The notes: generated by a model not told the origin, from the sequence alone. Numbered from the stretch's first letter, positions 35,660-48,130 are shown. The stretch is 64,000 nt of DNA from Sympetrum striolatum (GCA_947579665.1 OX388343.1:91740254-91804253), one strand, 5' to 3'. Numbers and translations are program-made.

Positions 35660-36600
35660 TTGGACCCCCTATTAGCTCTCGACGGCCCTGACGAAATGCT
35701 CTCTGTCTCCAGCGCATTATCGCTCGAAAAAACTTTGAATACGAATATTTTTAAACGCCTTTTCCCGCCAATTAGCCTCTCCGCGCTAATACTTTAAAAT
35801 GCGTCGACGTAAAGGGCGCCCGGGATGAAATCGGAACATCGTGGGTCATTGGGTACTCAACGCAGAAAAAGTCGCGGATCGAGAATATCCATTTTTCGCG
35901 CCAATGAAAGAAACGCGTCTCCTCCCACCATTATGAATAAACAGTTGACGGAGCGCATCCGCAGCGAAAATGAGACACGCAATTCCCTCCCTTTTAATAT
36001 TCTAAATGGGCGATCGGAGGACTTGCACAATCAATTCCCTTTCCCTCGCCATCATTTTTAACCTTCACTTGTTCTACGCCAGCGCCGCTGAATCGTAAGA
36101 CGGCAGCGTAAAACCTTATGGCCGAGGTACCTTGGATACCAAAGGCAGACTGGAATGAATTTTTACGGACGTAAACTAAATTATTCATTCCTCTGAGGAC
36201 GTGCCTCGACTGAGGAAGAAAAAATACATCTCGTCACCTTGTCTCTTCCCGTGTCCTCTTCTCTCGACGTCCCCACCTCACCTGTGTATTTTGGGAGTGC
36301 TCCTTAAGAGGTTAGGCCTCTAATACACTCGCAAAAGCGAAGAAAAGATAAAAATAAGAAAGCTTTCACTTCTCTTCTACGGAGTTACTACACTTGAGAT
36401 GTCCTTTCGCTTGCGACACGTCCTCCCCATTCTACTTCCTCCCTCTCTCCTCCTTTCCGCCTGTCACCTCCTTTTCCGAATTGACGGAAAATTATTGTTG
36501 TTTACTTTCGATGGTGTCCCTCGTGAAGCGGCTGATCTCCACTTACAGGCAGCAGTAAATCATAAGCGATCATGGACAGCCTCAGGTGGGGTTTAGCATG
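35660..36600. promoter_or_regulatory. GC-richer block with two E2F/CCAAT pairs
   Basis: TTTTCCCGCC with CCAATT (35759-35773) and TTTTCGCGCC with CCAAT (35893-35905) repeat the E2F/CCAAT pairing seen at 34.5 kb. The rest is C-rich to about 36600. Plus frames 35825-36061 and 36399-36596 have no domain; the second starts with a leucine-rich, signal-like stretch (LPILLPPSLLLSACHLLF) but ends after 65 codons. A secreted microprotein is a remote alternative. Confidence 0.3.
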
Positions 36601-36963
36601 GGCTTGAAACATTATTTGGCAACAAAGTGCGTCAAGAAATAACAACATTATAAATGATTTAATTTCGTTCTTTCTGAGGGAGTCTTTCTATTAATGGATT
36701 TATTTTCACTATTTCCCACATTAATATGTATCTTGAAGTCAGGCAATTACGACCCGTGGGAACAATGCAGCGTAAAAAGTCAATGTATGTATTCACCCAC
36801 ATTGAGAAACAAAAAGTTTCTTAGTTCATTGGAAAGAAAATGTCGTGCGATTGCTTTCGTGGCTACTGCCTAATCTTGAGGCAACCGTAACAAATACATG
36901 GAAATATATAAAAAAACATGGAATTAAAATTATTATAATAATGGCTCAATTATAATGATCTAT

Positions 36964-37020
36964 GAAGATACCGGTCATGGATGTATCTCAATAAAATGAT
37001 TCTGTGGAATATTACACAAA
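36964..37020 (+). repeat. Family X fragment, copy 3
   Basis: GAAGATACCGGTCATG, TATCTCAATAAAATGATTC and TGTGGAATATTAC follow the order of the 2.6 and 14.6 kb copies. It is diverged and lacks visible inverted arms. Confidence 0.4.
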
Positions 37021-37731
37021 TATTGCAGTTAAACACGGTTCTTATCCAGCTCTACCAAGTTGCAACCAACGAAGTTTATTTTAACATCACTTCATTCTAA
37101 TACATTGTGGAAATGATTCACGAAATACTGTTCGATTTCCGTTAGTGTGTAAATTTTGAGCTCAGGAACTGCCCATGGATAAAATAGGATCAATCATAAA
37201 TAAGGGTGGTCTAAGGGAACCTTCTTGCCAGTAAATTCGTAACGTGGCCTTTAGGTAAAATAGTTGGACCTCCCTTGTCAATTTGGACCTTCGGGGTAAA
37301 GAGGCTGAAAATATCCGTTCTTCTCTCTGAAGAGAACGTTGAAGTGCAACGATTTCAACATTGATTCATTGATTTACGATTCCATTTCATGGACTTCTGC
37401 ATCAGCAGCTGTTACTCATCAAATTCTTTCATATCTTCTTATTTTATCCATGATTTACCAGATATTGAATTTTTTCTTTGAGTTCTCTTCTTTCGCTTGT
37501 TCAATTATTTCCTTAAAATAGCTAATCTACAATTATTCTGTATCCTGTGTTAAATACCTGTGTTTTCCGACCGTAGGATAGGATATCTGTCCCCTTCAAT
37601 TTCATTCTGAATTGTTCTTTCTTCTTAAAATCTCCGACAAAGTTTCCAGTATCAAAATTAAGGTTAAAAATAAATTCAAATATCTGTGTGTGATTCTAGG
37701 GTTTCATTGTTGTTTGAAGGAATTAGGTTTC

Positions 37732-37768
37732 ATAATATTAATATTCCATATTATAATATTAATATTCC
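37732..37768. repeat. 16-bp direct repeat, internally palindromic
   Basis: ATAATATTAATATTCC occurs at 37732-37747 and 37753-37768. The AATATTAATATT core is its own reverse complement. It is probably simple-sequence slippage. Confidence 0.6.
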
Positions 37769-39839
37769 TCTTTAAATTAAATTCATGAATTGCTTCCGCT
37801 CTTTGATTTTTTCAGAATGGAACCTCTTCTGTGAATACGACACATTCGCAGAATCGACGAAGAGTTTTTAACGAGGGAATATCGAAATCGGAAATACGGT
37901 CGATTGATTTTGAAATGGGATGAAGGAACTTCTCTTGAGTCACAATAAAAGCTGCCTTTTGGAAAAACAGATTGATCTGACAATGAGAATTGGGAAATAA
38001 TATAATCTAACAGCAAATTATTTTCTGGCTCGTTTTAAGGGTAGACTATAGATTAGTTTGTTAGTGAATTCGTAGTAAGATCAAACGTCACATATCTATA
38101 AATGATACAAATGTTTCAGTCACGTTCACATTTCAAAGATGACGCTAATCTACTTAAGAGAATCATCCTGTAATTGAGGGACCAATTACCTTATTTAAAC
38201 ATTTAGAATGCTATTGCACGATCCACTATGTATATATAATTAAACCACAAATGAAACCAATTAGGTGACACGTATTTAAAGAACTCATCTAGGAAATTCT
38301 TTAAGATCCCATAATCATCATCAAAGAACACGACAATCATGAGGACAATGACTTCTACTGACACACTTTCCAACAGACGTCAAAATGAAAGGGAAATACA
38401 TGTTTGACTCGAAGTACCAAAAATAAAGAAGAATATGTCTCTGACGCGTAAACACCCAGAAGTATACGTTGCCAGCCTGTTGATCACTTACTGTTTTTTG
38501 GTTCTGAACAAGACAATTAAGTTAAAAGACTGAAGAGGAAAACCGAACAAATTGTATTGACCAGGCTGCAAACGAGAATTGATTTTTCAGTGTGTGCTCC
38601 AGAATCTGCGATCGATATAAGATGTATTAGATGGCTTCAAAATACATTCATTCTAACGAAAATGGAACACTGATGTTGGAGATACTTAAATAGCCATGCT
38701 TTTCATTGTTCTACCACGACTATTTCCATAAGTTAGGCGTAAAAGAAGGAAATCGAGTAGATAATTTGGGACGATGCTTCGGACGACGATAGAATAACAT
38801 CGCAGCCATCCACGTGAAGAATATTGAAAGCTTATCAATTTGATGTGGAAATATACAAGTCGTTCAAACACCAAAGTCATAATATATGCTCAGTTAATTG
38901 CTTTCCTCAATTTTGCTATTGAGGTTTGTATAAAACCTCGTAGTCTACTCCTTAGGGATATGTTCCCAGCTATAACTGTTTCTTCTAAGGCCTTCAAAGA
39001 AAAATATTCCAAGATGCGTGTTGAAAGAAGCGTTAAGCCGTGCACGCTCACTGATAAGAGGTTCTAAAAGTTTCTATTTACACATATTTTTGATAAAAGT
39101 CGAGGCTCTCTTTTGACCTGCGTATGTATATTCCAGATGGAATACCCAGCCAAAATAATCCTGCGCAATTTACTTTTCCCATTTAAACAAGTATTGGTAT
39201 TTTCTTGTAGACAAATATAAGTAGAGGGTCCGCTCCATATCACCTTAAATATTAATCCTAATTACTCCAATTACTTTAATAATATTACATTAATAGTATT
39301 CCAATAATCCTCTCTTTCTATAACGCAATTAAGTTTATCTAACAGAGATGCCATTACTCTCTTAACGATTCTAAAATTATAAACAGGTAATATTGGCCAC
39401 GTCCCACCTACAAATTTCTGACGGCTTCGGACTCATCGTCATGGAAACATAAATAAATAAATTCTTGTTATTCAAAATGTGAGTTTCCATCCAAATGAGG
39501 GAAGGCTAAAGGGCTATTAACTTGGGCTAGGCAGAGAACATGGAATGCATGAAAAGGAAAATATAACGATACTGAATCGAAGAAATTTATAAATAATAAA
39601 AAAAATAATAATTAACTTGAAAAATCATGATATTGAAATAACATTAAATACAAATAAATATACAATAGTATTAATAACAGCAATAAAATTTTTCTCTTTT
39701 CGAATTATCCCCTTGAAAGACTTGTGCCGTAAGTGAAACCCACCGTTCAAAATAAAGTTTATTTTTATTTTCGAAGATAAGTGAGAGTATGTTTTCCTTC
39801 TCGGAGGGAGCTAATTATTTTATTGTCCTCATTAAAATC

Positions 39840-40330
39840 GTCCCTCTCGGGGTTTCCCGACCCGTAGTCCGCGACGAAAAAAGTCCACAACCCCGACACC
39901 TCCGTCTGAGGAAAGATTGTGAATATTCATGAACGACTCCGCAAAATTCTTAACGAATGAAACGAACCAAGTGTTTCGGAAAAGCCGACTTTTTTCTTCT
40001 TCGCGTGTTGAGAAGTCTTTATTTTTGCTTCGGTTCGTGATCTACGTGAATATTCATGATTGCGAAAGACGTGCAGAAATTAACTTTTCGCTCGCTTCTA
40101 GCGCCGCTCCTAATGAGCGTCTGATTCGTTTAATTTATGCCATAGCAACGGTTTTGACAATAACATTTTCAAAGTGCGAAAAATAAAAGTATTCCCATGG
40201 AAATTGACTTTTTCCGAGTGAATCCTTTTGATGCAGGTAGTAATCCGAAGTATATTGCTAATCCCCGCGGAATCACCGGTCGACAGCGAGTGGAATGTTT
40301 TATTCATTCCGCATTAGCATTAGAACAAGC
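39840..40330. promoter_or_regulatory. CpG-richer block with repeated palindromic motif
   Basis: GTGAATATTCATGA occurs at 39919-39932 and 40046-40059 in the same orientation. Its core TGAATATTCA is a perfect palindrome. Exact duplication 127 bases apart in otherwise unrelated sequence suggests paired factor-binding sites. The plus frame 39929-40186 spans both but has no recognisable domain. Confidence 0.3.
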
Positions 40331-41261
40331 CGAGGAAATGCGGCAAAGCTAATTGTATGAATTCATCGTGTGTCAGAGAAGGCGATTTCAAAAGCCGTCA
40401 ACGCTTAGAATGAACAATCTAGATAATATCTGCTCGCAGGTGAAATGCTAATTCAGTTTGCTTTAGTGCGTAAACAAAATAAGTATACATTTTGCATTTT
40501 ATTCGAAACAATCTCGCAAATGATAATCCCGAGAAACGTTATTATCTACCATCTCTTCGCCATTCTCGAATAAGTTGGGAATCACGTTAGGATTTCAGCA
40601 GCTCGGAATCGAAGAAAAGTTCTTGGTAATAAACACTCTTTAATACCGTTATAAGCCAGAATTTATAACCACTATAAATTCTACCACATTTACAATAATG
40701 AAATCTCTTTATTGTAGAAGCTAGTGGGAAGGAGTTTAGAAATTCGGACACAATGGCAAGTTTAATCCGCATCACGTAGACAGCGAAGGAACAGACTAAA
40801 CAAGTCAGGAGAGTAAATTCAAGAATTCAAAAATATATATTGTGCCAATGACGCTACTTCCGCGCCATAATAAGATATTTATTTAAACTTCGCGATGCAC
40901 TTACCCCTCCCTTTGGTGCCTCTGTTCCAAATTTAAACTGTTTGAAATTAAAATACTATAACTGTTAAATCTTCTAATTCTTGTATGACTGACTCTTGGT
41001 CGAAAATTAGGTTTTTAGAAAACCCAATGGCATGCATATATTACAAAATATAAGAAACAAATACCAAAAGAACATATAAATATCATAAATGATGAGATAA
41101 AAAAACAATATTTGAACGGAACACGTGAGTGTACTGCGAAACACCGGCTGAGAAATTAAACATTACACCACAACGCTTAACCCTGCTGAATATCTCAGCT
41201 GAGAGTATCATTGTTTATATTCGAAATAAAAACCAAAAAATTCCACCTATTAGTACGTCTT
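40331..41261. other. AT-rich non-coding stretch
   Basis: No gene is established. A 33-base minus-strand segment (40905-40937) has a good acceptor (TTTTAATTTCAAACAG) and a GTAAGT donor with two open frames. It is too short to call. Confidence 0.4.
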
Positions 41262-41330
41262 TCTATAATTCCTGCAAGCTACTTTTCGGCGTGTGGCAGG
41301 GAGTGCAAGAACTTTGACTCTATTTTTCTA
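41262..41330 (-). repeat. Family T fragment, copy 4
   Basis: CCTGCAAGC, TTTTCGGCGTGTGGCAGGG and AGTGCA match the reverse orientation copy at 33930-33960. The tail is missing. Confidence 0.5.
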
Positions 41331-41437
41331 ATCCTTTGATTTCGCGTATCGTTCGCGGATTAAGGAATTCTCGAATCGATTCGTAGTAGCATCTATTTCC
41401 CTAATCTAACTTGCCGTATCTATACCGCATGCGATCT

Positions 41438-41465
41438 CCTTGTTATATAAGCCTATATAACAAGG
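41438..41465. other. Perfect 11-bp inverted repeat beside a LINE insertion
   Basis: CCTTGTTATAT (41438-41448) and ATATAACAAGG (41455-41465) are exact inverted copies with six bases between. The right arm overlaps the target duplication of the element that begins at 41467, so the insertion occurred at the edge of this hairpin. Confidence 0.6.
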
Positions 41466-41466
41466 A

Positions 41467-41753
41467 TTAAAGGACAATAAAATTAAAAGGGTTTAATGAT
41501 TTTGTTGATAAGTTGTGATTTTTATAATATTGTAATATTACTGTAACATTTTAAGTATTGTATGATTGTTGTAAATTCTGAAGAATTTTGTATATTTAAT
41601 AATTATATGTATTGCATACTGCTTTCGGGAGGTTTTGGGTGGTTTTCCTCCCGACTAGGGTGAATACCAGGCAGGTCATGTAATTTCCTCCTCCCCCCAT
41701 GATATGATTACCACCTGGCCTTGGGCCTATTTGTAGTTTTAATAAATAAATAA
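41467..41753 (+). mobile_element. LINE 3' end with (AATA)n tail and duplication
   Basis: ATAACAAGGA flanks both ends (41457-41466 and 41754-41763). The 287-bp body has a T-rich left part, a GGGAGG...CCTCCC stem near 41628-41664, then GGCCTTGGGCCTATTTGTAG and an AATAAATAAATAA tail. This is the usual form of a 5'-truncated non-LTR retrotransposon. No coding part is retained, so the clade cannot be named with confidence. Confidence 0.7.
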
Positions 41754-41763
41754 ATAACAAGGA

Positions 41764-42549
41764 GGTCTCATTATATCGGTTACATCTTCTTAGAACGTAA
41801 TTTACCTAAACTTATTTAGTAAATTTATCCTTTAAATTAGTCTTCTATCCTCTAATTATTCCCATCCTGCATCCAGTATCATCTAAATATCACTCACTGT
41901 TTTATCGTAGTAATTCACAAGCAAAAAATGTATGTTTAATAATCACGTGATACCATAAAGTGATGGAACTAATACTTCGACAGAATAAGCATCTCTGGCG
42001 TAGATCGTTACTCTTTTGAAGAAACAGGCTGTGAATGTCGTTACTCTGCGAAGAAGGGGAGGAGGAGGGGCGATCGGTGACAAGCGCCTCTTTCCACGTC
42101 AGAAGACGTTTTAACGTTTTCGAACGCACGGTTTCGGCCGCTAATTATCTCCAGAACGTGACACAGAGGGCTTAGATAGTCTCACGATAGGTGAGATCAG
42201 TAATGGCCAAGGTTATCACGTTAAATACTATTCACTTCTGCGTTTACAAATTCAACCGAAACGAAAAATAATCATCGAAATGATTTGAAATGATGATGAC
42301 GCGTCGTTGAGAATAAATTGATAGGAAAGAGAGTACTGAATAATTAAAACCAACCACTTATGGCAACGAGTCTGAAAGAATAAGTATCCCAAAGTCTATC
42401 ACGAGATATTAAATTTAAATTCCAAAAATTAGTTACCATGTCACCAGCTGAGAGCGATTGACACAAGTAGAAGATAGTTTCCACGTAATCCAGAAGTAAA
42501 TACCTACATTAAGAAACTGTGATGTATTTATTATTACAATAAATCATCC
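41764..42549. other. Mixed stretch with small GC-richer part
   Basis: 41990-42170 is somewhat CpG-richer; the rest is AT-rich. The minus frame 41902-42129 is not recognisable. Confidence 0.4.
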
Positions 42550-42560
42550 ATAATTATTTT

Positions 42561-42734
42561 GGATAAAGTTCTCTCGGGTTACAAGCCGGGTGATTTCTTC
42601 TACGTCTCTCAACATTTCGGTCCCTGTCTCTGGAACCATCTTCAGGAGCGAAGCGATGGTTCCGGAGACAGGGACCGAAACGTTGTGAGACGTAGAAGAA
42701 ACCACCCAGCTTGTAATCCGAGAGAACTTTATCC
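42561..42734. repeat. Long inverted repeat Q, 80-bp arms
   Basis: Arms 42561-42640 and 42655-42734 match as reverse complements at 74 of 80 positions, with a 14-base spacer. Each arm contains a GAAGATGG-type start (or its complement), GGTTCC/GGGACC and CGAAACGTTG or its relative. Both minus frames at 42544-42769 simply read through the palindrome. It is probably the end of a foldback or retroelement family. Confidence 0.8.
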
Positions 42735-43419
42735 ATAATATTCGCCTGGAAAACACCAGATCCTTTCATAATTATTTTATTGTTAAAAAGTTATGTTCGT
42801 TTTATCTTTTAATCAAATTAGGGTGATACGTATGGTAAACAACGAGTTCAAAAAGCATAATATACAATACGGGGGTTGGAACAAAGTTGAGAATGTTGAT
42901 CAATGTTGAGAACCCAACCGAACCCCCGTTGAAATATTTAAAACACCCGCATATCTGACTGAGCAACGTTGCCGTGCGTCAACGGGTCATTTCTAGTAAA
43001 ATCACGAAAAATCTTAATTTTCATCGTAGAACGTCGATCAAAAGACGCTTGTATATCTCTTAGGACGAGTGAGACGACGAAGATAAAAAATTGTTGCTCA
43101 TTTGAATTGTTTATAACTTTTTAAATCGTATTTTACGCGGTCAGTTTTTTATGGTCCCCCATGATGAGAAGGTCGGGCGCTTCCGAGCTGGCAAGCCTAG
43201 CTAAGGGTCCGACCCGGATAACTACCATTAACCTAAAATTGAGAATATGACATCATATTCACTGGACGAAATCAGGAAAATATATTTTTGCATGGCCTGT
43301 ATTTAACGGATAATGGTGATATTTTGATAATTTCTCTGTCGGATTATTTCCAAATATATTCCAAAGTTTTTATTTGAATCCTCTGCTCCTTCCTATTTTG
43401 GCAATACCTTTTGATAAAC
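42735..43419. other. AT-rich stretch with small foldback
   Basis: A 61-bp structure at 42869-42929 has ends ACGGGGGTT/AACCCCCGT, an inner GGTTGG/CCAACC pair and two copies of GTTGAGAA. An inverted GGTCGG/CCGACC pair lies near 43171-43207. Otherwise nothing is recognised. Confidence 0.45.
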
Positions 43420-44130
43420 ACTTCAATGATGAGGGCAGTGATGACAACTCAGCAATCGCTTTGGAATATCCCCTCACAAGTCAAACATCGAGTTGAGGAC
43501 AATTTCTGGAAATCATTCCCGTGTTCATCTTCCAGTTGGTACATTACCTTCCCTCGCTGCGGCGATCCTTCGCAACAAACAGTGAACACGCACAAAAAGC
43601 GTATGTCACCAGAGAGAAAAGAGTTTCGAAGGAGAATTAGTCGCGTAAGACAGGAAAGAACTCAAGCGTCATCTCCTTCATGTCCCAACACCATTCTCAT
43701 TGTTGTTTTAGACTGCCCTCTGGGGGGAGAAAGAGACTTATCCCCGCGAGGTTACGTGCCGCTTTATAAAGCTTTTCTTTGCCGCAAAACACGGATCGCA
43801 AAAAAAGAAGCTAGGGATATCCCCTCGCGTTTATTTCGTGTTTCGTGACTGGCGCGGAAATAACGAGGACATTTTTGCGTTCTGTACTTGTGTTTCAAAA
43901 GAAAGAGACCTCTCCGGTATCTTTTACGCTGCAGCTGTTCTTGGCCATTGAAGTTCACGTCCCGTGCATTTCCATAAATATCTGGTTCCGACACTATAAA
44001 AGAAAACACCACCGGACAACTTTACACGCATTTAACAGCCGTCTGAATCATTGGGTAGAGTTTAGCTCCTCCGGTATTTCACCGCTGACGCCTAGCAGAT
44101 GCGACTAGAAAGGGTAATTCAATCGCGGAG
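43420..44130. other. GC-richer block with long frames on both strands
   Basis: Plus frames of 145 codons (43411-43848) and 87 codons (43845-44108) and a minus frame (43764-44012) overlap here. None has a recognisable domain. A TATAAAAG lies at 43995-44002, without an initiator at the expected distance. The frames are probably compositional. Confidence 0.4.
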
Positions 44131-47100
44131 TGATTCACGGTTGGCTTTTATTACAACAATTTGCTGCTTAATGAATGTTATTCGCGAAACATCCTTCTTG
44201 GAATAAAAATTAAAGTCAAGAGGGGCATATTTTTCCAATTCGAAGATTGTAGTGAGCTGAGACTTCACGAGACATGGGTTGTTGGCTTAATGTAATCGCA
44301 TTTTGATTCAACGATACCTCGTCAGCTTCCTTGAAATTTCTAGTAATTTCGAAGAAGACATTTTGGACTCCACAATCCAATTCCTTAATTTCAACCCGCT
44401 TATTTCTATTATCGTTGCGTCCTACCGCAATTTTTGTCAGCTCAGATGCATATATTACAAATTTAAAAACTTTGGCATAGTAAACTTAATAAAGAAAAAC
44501 AACATTACTTTTTTTCACTGTGCTTCTACTTACATCGTCATTTTAGCTCATTAAAATTCGATTTTTCTGTAACTTAGTCATTCTCTTTAGCTCTTTCTGT
44601 TGTAATTACGATCAAAAATTGTGACAAAAGTTTTCGTTTTTTAATGATTGGTAGTATTGGGAAGAGTTGATCGAACAAAGACAAAACTTTCAATCGTGAT
44701 TTTTAGAATTCTAGCACAGGAAAAACTAATTGGTTTCTCATAAAATGTTATTATTAATTATCTCTGTATTAATCTTTGCTTTAAATATCTCCGTTTTCTA
44801 TAAGTTTAATCCCCGAATGTTTCATACCAACCAAGAAAAAAATATCGAGGTTGAATGAAGGCTGTTGAAATCTTTGGATACTTTGAAGACGTTTCCTCTT
44901 ACCTAAATTCTTCTCGTCTTAAGTGTTTATCCGAATCATAGCTGTGACTTCCACCCTTTTCATCTTCATCCATTGATATTTGGCTTTAATACCAAACGAT
45001 TCCTCTCCTAGTTAATTTTAGCTGACACACATTTTTTGCTTGCGTATACAAGTATCCATCAGAAAGGACTATTTACATATGTTGTTTATGACGACTGTCA
45101 AGGCTGAGAGTTATTTTGGAGCTCCGAATTCCCGCGTGATTTTCTTTTACGGGTGACTTGACGTCCGGGATATCGTTCCTAACCTAGCCTAATGACTCTC
45201 ATAAAAATTCTTTATATCTCGTAAAGGAGTGAATACAACTTTTTTTGCTTGCAGCTATTCTTTCACTACATATTGAAATTATAGTATATGTTTGTTAATG
45301 TGGAAATCTGGTAAATTTGGTCAGCCACAATGAAATAAATATCGTTTGATTTGATTATTAAGAAAAATTGAAAATAAACATCAAAGTATCCTGATTAGTA
45401 ATAGTGCCTTAGAATCAGAAAACTCCGAGATTTGTGCAGTTATGAATTATTAGCATCATTCCAGATATTAATATTTTTCGTGTAGAATACCTACTGTATA
45501 AGAACTTAGAAAACGAAACGAATTTTTCAGTCATCCGAGTTGTTACGAAAAATTATTCAATAATGGGGAAGCATAACCTTTTCTCCTGAGGATAATTAAG
45601 TGATTTCCTCTATGGTACATACATTTGTGAAATCACATCATGATTAACCAACACTCGATTTATATTGAAAGTTTACAGAAAAATATTTTATGCTTAAGTT
45701 TGTGAGCGTTTGTAGATCTTGTATGACAATTAATGGGAGTACATCTTGAAATAAATATGAAATTATTTGGTAGTTACCACCACCAAGTTAAGTTAGATTA
45801 TATTGATTACAGGAGCATATCTTTGTAAATAATTCATACAACCCGCCAACAGCTTGCTTAATCCTCTCTATTGACTATTCCCTGCATTTTTACGCAAAAT
45901 ATTTTCCGAATTAATTGATTCGTTTTGGAATCTAAGGATACGTTTCGCAAGTGATGAATATTTTCCTAAGGAAGCGGCGATCCGAAGCTGATGACGAAAC
46001 ACGGCGGTCTGAAGACCACTAAGAAGCCCACTAATGTCTTAGGAAAGAAATAGGTAAGAGTGCTTTGTTTATCAAATCTGAGTAGTTTGCTTTCGCTAAT
46101 GGAAGGAATTGTTTGCACATTGTGGAAGGAGGAGTCCGTTTGAAAGTCATTCGGACAATGATATTTTTCAAAAGGCGAATGACGAAATGCATTCATAATA
46201 CAGTCACCAATTCTTTAAAAAGAATTAGAAGAATAAGCTGTGACGAAAATAAATCAAACTTGACGCGGTTCTCTTTGCATGTGCTTTTAAATAATGTAAA
46301 ACTTTAATTCGTAAGTATGAAAGGAATACTGGAATTTCCATTCTTCGAATGCAATGTTGTAACTAGAAGCCCATGAAAATTTTCTATATAACCTTGCATT
46401 CTCTGAGTGACAACTGCTGGAGTCCCTTGGACAGAGATTCAGTTGTTAATAGTTTAATGTATAAACTGTTTAGTAACTGTTTAAATTTAACATCGCGTAG
46501 AATTTGAAAGAGTATTTGAAATGACATTTCAGTTCATGATTTATTGACGACGATTAAGATCATGAAGATTTTATAAGAGGCGTTAATCAATTAGAGGAAT
46601 TTTACATGCAGGATTTCAGCAAAAATCATAATCGCGTCAATGTGATAATGGTATTACCTTCGATTAGAAATGCTACACTTTGGCGTGATAACTCCACTGT
46701 TCCTCCCATTTAAAACGGTATCTCACAGACGATTCCGTTTGACGCAGGATCTACTAAACAGAGACTATCTAATAAGACTGCATTCCATTCCCCGTGTACT
46801 AAAATTAGAAGACATAATGAGGGAGTAGTAACACTCAGTATACTTTAAAAAGGTAATTTTAGAAATAAGTTATAAGATAACTCAAACTACTAACTTACAT
46901 TATAATTAAGTAAACAGAACCTCTATATGAAATAAGTTAGCATTTGCAATGATAACATTATTAGGATTTTAATGCACAATTTCCTAATCGTTCAGCAAAC
47001 AAGTATAATCCGGAAATAGGGCATTGAATTGGTGGTAGGATACAAACAGAAGTACTACTGTACATTTACTACATTTATATCAATGGTAGGGTGTGTATCT

Positions 47101-47639
47101 CACTGATTTTATTTCTCTTCATAGAAATCTATGTATTCCGGTGAATTGGTTGGTTACTTCTGTTAATCAGGAGCGATGACTCAAACTGCTGAGATACGCA
47201 CAGAGCAATGGTGTCATAAAAGATATCTTTGATATTATATCCTGAGTAATGCAGTTTTGTGTTATGTTTTCTGTTGTGAAAACCTTTTTTATCTATTGGT
47301 AATGTTTCAAGGTAGATTAGGCACGCACTTCCAGTTTTTAGATCTGTACTGCTTTCTATGCGTCTTCTCCTAGCATTTTCCTGCTTCCAGCACTGTTATA
47401 CAGCTTATGACGCTGTACACAAAATGAATCTTAATAAGTTTCAGTAATCAAATATTTTTCAAACGGATGCGTACTTTAATGGATATTTTTTCTTCCATCC
47501 TCCATGTATTTTCGATCCCCTGAAAGTTGCAAATGTAAAACTTAACCTTGACTCAAAAATAAATGCAGAATTGAAAGACTAGTATCTCTAATCGATGGAT
47601 TTTTACGACCAAAAGACCTCGGTTACACCCATCACTTTC
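44131..47639. other. AT-rich non-coding stretch
   Basis: No gene, tRNA-like sequence or convincing transposon end. All open frames are under 85 codons with no motif. Confidence 0.5.
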
Positions 47640-48130
47640 AACCTCATTCTTTGCCAATTTTTATTTCCATATCAGAGATAACACGTACTAGAAATGCCTC
47701 TCCGGATATTAGCATTCTTCGCATGAACCGTACGATTTCCATGACCCTAACCCTCTTCCCATTCCTCCTACGCCTGGGATAAAAAATTATTTTCCTAACT
47801 TGAATCCTTGGAGTGATCCTGGTTGCCACACGCTGTTCCTCTTTCCCACCAAATCCGACGTCCTTGTCAGCTGCCAAAAAAATTCTTTGTTTTTTCGACG
47901 GACGCGCAGGGCGGGATCTTTCGACATTTAATTCCAGATGTGTATTTTCACTCAGATTTTCACATTTTTTCCTGCATATTTCTCAAGTCCTATCAACGCC
48001 AGTTTCAGCCTCCATTATGACTCGGCACATACGTGTGTACATTGGATGTTTTTCTCCCCACCCTCTCGGAACCTTATGACTTCTTCTTCAGTTGGAAATA
48101 CACGCTTGAAATCATTTTCCCTGAAATGAG
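47640..48130. other. Pyrimidine-rich, GC-richer block
   Basis: The plus strand is rich in C and T. Three plus frames overlap across 47813-48129 and one minus frame covers 47644-47877, which indicates low stop density. No domain is recognised. Confidence 0.4.

Larger units (their letters stand above)
36601..39839. other. AT-rich non-coding stretch
   Basis: No gene is supported. It contains the family X fragment at 36964-37020 and a 16-base palindromic direct repeat at 37732-37768. Open frames are short, with no motif. Confidence 0.5.

Noticed and set aside
42544..42769. Two 70-codon minus frames
   Set aside because: They are translations of the long inverted repeat Q in two frames. No independent coding evidence.
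43411..43848. 145-codon plus frame as a gene
   Set aside because: Low stop density in a GC-richer block with an overlapping minus frame. No recognisable family.
43995..44002. TATAAAAG as a second promoter
   Set aside because: No initiator occurs 25-35 bases downstream, and TATA-like strings are common in this composition.
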